Of a DNA stretch of 64,000 bases, positions 60,186-64,000 are shown in pieces. The stretch spans positions 79,968,501-80,032,500 of the forward strand of contig CP142452.1 in assembly GCA_038049695.1 (NCBI GenBank). The letters are read 5' to 3'. Position 1 is the first letter of the stretch; every line of letters starts with the position of its first letter. The notes beneath the pieces are model-generated. The model saw nothing but the letters and a program-made list of their open reading frames with translations. It was not told where the DNA came from and did no database searches. The DNA comes from Cinnamomum chago (Eukaryota > Streptophyta > Magnoliopsida > Laurales > Lauraceae). The translations under genes were made by a program, and so were the position numbers.

Positions 60186-61578
60186 CAGTGGCGGAACCAC
60201 ATTGAGGCCAGGGGGGGCCAACCTTTGGAAAACTCTTTGGTGTTGGGCCTGTTGGCACCCCCCCGTCCCCCAGCCTTTGGATAATTTCTTCACAGACCTG
60301 CCATTTTATGGGTCGGGCTTAAACATGTTTTAAACCACCCCCCCCCCCCCCCCCCCCCAGGTTTTTCATCTTTCTCTAAAACTCATCAATCATCATGCCC
60401 TGGCCCCCACCCCACCCCTTTTATCTTTCGAAAACCTCTCCAGACTGTCTCAACTCTCAAGCCCTAACCCCCTTCAGTCTTCAGCTCTTCCTTCTTTGTC
60501 TTGCACGCCATCTTCTCTATGTCCAGCATTTTCAAGGAATCAAGAATCAAGATCCTCTTGCTTTGAAGAAGAACGATTCTCAGTTGTGCCCTCGCTATGT
60601 TCAAATGTGCAGCAAATAGCAATGTTGTTGGTTACAATTGAAAAAAAATGTAGATTTTGATGTCATTGATGTTTGTAAGTTTGTTATTTGATTGTGCAAC
60701 ATTTTATTATGGTTTTAGGGATTTTTTTTTTGTTTTTGATTCTGATCACTGATGCACTGTTCTTGACTTCTTGTATATATATTTTTTGAGTGGTAGGCCG
60801 TAGGTTCTTAGAGGTTTTATTTGGTTCAGTTTGTCCTTATTTTGTTTTGATAGAACTTGGAATGGAGTTGATGTTTCTTTTTCGTTTTTAGTACTTCAGT
60901 CTTGCCGTCTTGGGATTTCTACAGCACCCATTTTTAGTGAGTTTGGGATTTTAGGCAGATTCCTCTGTTTTCTGGGGTGCTATGTTTTTACATCATTGCT
61001 TTCTTCTTGGGTATTTGGTTGAAGTGGTTTTGGGGGTTTTAGTGATTTTGGGTTTTTAAGATTCAATCTGTAGCTATCTGTTGTGGCAATCTCTTTGAAT
61101 TCAGGCAGGGTTTTGCTGGGTTTTAGGGATTTAACAATACTCAACTTTTTGTCTTTTGCTTTGTCCGGTTGCTGCTCACTGTATGATGGTCTAGATTTTG
61201 ATTGAGAAGGAGAAATTTTCTCAGTCGAATAGAGCTGGTAGGGTTTTAGAAAGTTGAGTTTTTTTCTAGTATAGTTTGGTTCCATAGCAAGTCCCAATCC
61301 CTCCTTGTTGTCTCTCTTTTGGGATTTGAGTTGGAATTTTGGAGTTGGGTTTTGTTCCCATTCTACAACGTTTCTCATTTCACTCTGGGATTTTGGGATT
61401 TCCCTCAATTGGCAAAAACCCTCAAAAGGAAGACAATTTGATTGTAGACCTTGAACCTAATTTTAGGACTAGAGACATGGAAAAAATAATAATAAAAGCT
61501 TGCCAAAAAATAATTCAAGTTTTGCCCCCCCCCCCCCCCCCCCCCCCCCCCCAAGATGAAATCCTGGCTCCACCCCTG
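60186..61578. mobile_element. hAT element, CAGTGGCGGA family, member 2, with long C runs
   Basis: Left end CAGTGGCGGAACCACATTG; right end (reverse complement) CAGGGGTGGAGCCAGGATTT. An exact 8-base TSD, CATATAAC, lies at 60178-60185 and 61579-61586. C homopolymers occur at 60338-60358 (21) and 61525-61552 (28), the second directly inside the right terminus. The interior 60390-61440 looks like plant genic DNA: a pyrimidine-rich leader with CTCTCAAGCCCTAACCCCC, then T/G-rich intron-like sequence. The antisense frame 60980-61408 is probably fortuitous. A captured gene leader is possible but unproven. Confidence 0.85.
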
Positions 61579-61714
61579 CATATAACCAATATCCAATCTC
61601 CTCATAGGAGAACATTCTCCTTCAATATGACCACCGAGAATCTATGATTGTCTAAATCGAAAATTTTATTGGAACTTAATTTGTGCTCCCATTATATTCT
61701 TTTTTATAATATAT

Positions 61715-63271
61715 ATAAAAAAAAATTGAATCTTTTTTGTTACGGAGAGAACACACCTAAAACGAGATATCAGTTCAGAACCAATATAATGACTAACTCA
61801 AAGGTTTTATAGCTGCTTCGAAGTTGGAAAAGCATGTTCTAAAATCTTCATTAACCTGTTGTTGCTTAACAAGCATATAAATGCCAAAAGGAAGTTTCCT
61901 CTACAAGCGTATGTAATCTTAGCCCGGCACGAAATTCAATGCAAGGTTGGGAGAAAAATTGTAGCCCTGGTTTCACTGCTTATCTTACGGACTCCCATGG
62001 TTGAAAATTGTGCTATAAATGCCAATAAACATTGTATAGATGAAATCAAGTAAGAAAGTAGGAACAGAACAACAACACAACAATCTTTTGATACTTTTAG
62101 CAATACAGACCAATTCTAGAATCACACAATAACTATTTTTACATGTTTCCACAAACAACTTATAAAACAAGAAGAAAAAGAAAAGGATTTCATGCCACCA
62201 TTTTCTTTCATTGCCAAAGCACTGGTTGTCACATCATGTGTCTTAAAATGTCTCCAGTAAGAACTAAAAGTACAAGTAAACTTTGTTAATAAAAGCTCAA
62301 AATGATACAAAATCTTGGAGTTTTGTGTCTAAAAAAGTGATGGAAGGGGGCTAACTCTAACATACTTGGATAATAATTCACTGGGCTGCTTTACAAATAA
62401 CAAACGAAACAGATATATTGAAAAATATAGGATCATATGTTCCTTCTCAGGGATAAGATTTTGAGATTTTTTTATTTTTTATTTTTTATTTTGAAAAGAT
62501 TGTGAGATTATACAAATGATACAATAAATTCAACATGCACGTAGATTGCAATAGACAACTCAATTAAGAGTTAAGACTACCATATTCAACAACCTACCTT
62601 GTTTTCAATTGCATTCACGTTCGTTTCCCAAATCATGGTTCTAACTTCCACATTTAGGTCAAATGTTCTTTTGGAACAAAAGTCAAACTATTAGTTAAAA
62701 ACCAAATTCAAATGTATTTATGTAATAAGACTTTTGAGTCCAAGAAATAGGTCATTTTGAAAATGACTGATGTAGTGGGAGCATACCATAGGAGGGGCAT
62801 GCCCTAAAATATGATGATCTAAGTTGTGTATTTATAGGCAGAAATTTGAATGACAAGAATAGGAAAGTCAAGAAAAATATTTTAGGTGTACCTCATCCAC
62901 GAATGGGTTCAATTAGGCTAGTGTGTTCATGGGCCAGGCTTGGCCAGCCGAGTCCAATCCAGGGTAAGCCTGCTTTCGGCAGTGAAATGCTTTGCCCAGG
63001 CTTGGGTCAAGTTATAAAAAGCCCAAAACCCTGCCAACTTGTAATTTAGTGATAAATTTGTCCAACGAATTGCTAAAAAGCCCAAACAACTAATAAAAAG
63101 ACTGGTTGACTAAATGAGTGGCCTTGGGAAAGACATTTACAGCCAGAAATCAGGCTTATGCTGGATACGGGCCTGTGTGTGTAAAGTCGGGCTGGGCCTA
63201 GATGTGACTTAGCCCAGAGTGACCCGGTCCATGAACAACCCTGATCAGGGCCCTTACATATGGCATTACAT
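61715..63271 (+). repeat. Duplicated segment, copy 2b (keeps the empty hAT site)
   Basis: Matches about 6370-8690, lacking the 769-base hAT of copy 1: at 62366-62373 TTGGATAA is uninterrupted. The hAT-like MITE is present at 62919-63243. Homology ends at TTACATC near 63271, where another hAT-like element begins. Confidence 0.88.
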
Positions 63272-64000
63272 CTAGGGGTGAAAGTGGGCCAGGCCGCTCG
63301 CGGACGGCCCATTATAGGCTCGGCCCGAGCTCGGCTCAAAAGACAAAAGAGCCGAGCTAGGGCCTAGTAGGAGGCCCGTTTGCTTAAAAGGGCCGAGCTA
63401 GGGCTTGATGAAGTCCGGCTCGTAAGCCCTAGGGCCTACATATATTATAATACATATATTATATATAAGGATTTATTCAAGTCAAGTGGGAACCGTTGGA
63501 TCATTAAAGTAGATTCAACCAACAGCTGCCCAGTTTTTAAGTCTTATAACTCTGAAACAATATTTCCTTTGTTGTTATTATTATTTATTAACAAGGCTCT
63601 ATTCTTGTTGTTATAGGTGATGCTGGTGATGATGAAAACTTTATTTTATGATGTTAGCAGAATACTTTATTTTTTTCTATGATGCTATTGGAGTTTAATT
63701 TGATTTGTATTATTGTTGGAGTTTAATGATGCTAATCTACATTAACATTGAACTATTATTGAGTGTTGGAATTAGGCTCCCTTTACTTTTATGAAGTCTT
63801 TCTTATTTTAGTTAATTTTAGTGCTGCAATTCAAATTATGAGAATGAGAATATGAGATGAATGCATGCATTTGACCATTTTTTTGTTCTGGTTTGCATAT
63901 GCAGATTTCTTTGAATTCCTACAGGATTTTTTTTTCCTGAAAATATTTTCTTTCATCTAGTACTATATCATTATAAAACAGGCCAAGCTCACGAGCTGAG
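63272..64000. mobile_element. Left part of a hAT-like element, cut by the window edge
   Basis: Starts TAGGGGTGAAAGTGGGCCAG at the exact point where the duplicated segment is interrupted. GGCCCGAGCTCGGCTC-type words follow to about 63450, then AT-rich interior. The window ends within CACGAGCTGAG, which looks like the beginning of the matching right subterminal region. No transposase was seen. Confidence 0.65.

Noticed and set aside
60980-61408. 142-codon Lys/Pro-rich minus frame
   Set aside because: It lies antisense to intron-like T/G-rich DNA inside a hAT element; such frames arise by low stop density.
1-64000. CRISPR array, operons, riboswitches
   Set aside because: The tandem repeats lack unique-spacer structure, and the sequence is eukaryotic intergenic DNA.

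Overview
The window looks like a repeat-rich intergenic stretch of a large flowering-plant nuclear genome. The signs are long AT-rich DNA, split plant-type exons, a DUF247 (UPF0481) gene, an NBS-LRR remnant, Ty1/copia and Ty3/gypsy debris, and hAT, CACTA, MULE and PIF/Harbinger elements with clean target-site duplications (TSDs). There is no bacterial, organellar or CRISPR signal. I cannot name the species. No gene here is clearly intact; the nearest is a DUF247 gene at 36.1-37.8 kb (minus strand) that changes frame in an A-rich homopolymer.

Layout. 0-1.6 kb: copia pol fossil (minus) running into a GC-rich patch and LTR-like DNA. 3.7 kb: tRNA-type SINE with a 14-base TSD. 5.3-8.7 kb: a segment with LINE reverse-transcriptase sequence that recurs at 53.9-54.8 and 61.7-63.3 kb; copy 1 holds a 769-base hAT insertion whose empty site is preserved in copy 2. 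9.0-9.3 kb: end of an NBS-LRR gene. 10.5-11.5 kb: two inverted-repeat elements set in (TA)n tracts, then a second SINE. 12-14 kb: a tandem duplication of about 1 kb. 14.2-23.5 kb: a complete 9.3-kb CACTA element (ATT TSD, ACCGACG subterminal arrays). It carries spliced exon fragments of two host genes on its minus strand: the C-terminal part of DNA topoisomerase I, including the catalytic-tyrosine motif, and an NAD(P)-binding atypical SDR. 23.5-26.7 kb: a long gypsy-type solo LTR with an ordered array of paired GGTCGACC palindromes. 30-34.3 kb: a direct duplication with a PIF/Harbinger insertion in copy 1 and a copia solo LTR between the copies. 34.3-36 kb: copia LTR, primer-binding site, gag and protease (minus).

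36.1-37.8 kb: DUF247 gene. 38.8-39.4 kb: decayed minisatellite. 39.4-40.6 kb: GC-richer, gene-like DNA. 42.8-44.2 kb: a second gypsy-type solo LTR. 46.5-47.9 kb: two consecutive exons of a plastid M41/FtsH-like gene with a one-base insertion inside its HEAGH motif. 51.2-52.3 kb: a MULE with TIRs of about 300 bases around a small open frame (candidate Pack-MULE). 55-56.8 kb: minisatellites and a large inverted repeat. 57-61.6 kb: three hAT-type elements with 8-base TSDs, two of them with a CAGTGGCGGA terminus and long C runs. 63.3 kb to the end: the left end of another hAT-like element.

The elements do not form a pathway. The shared theme is transposon traffic: two DNA transposons (CACTA and MULE) appear to have picked up host sequence, and two duplicated segments keep empty sites that order the insertions. 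All readings come from inspection alone; no alignment or database search was run.
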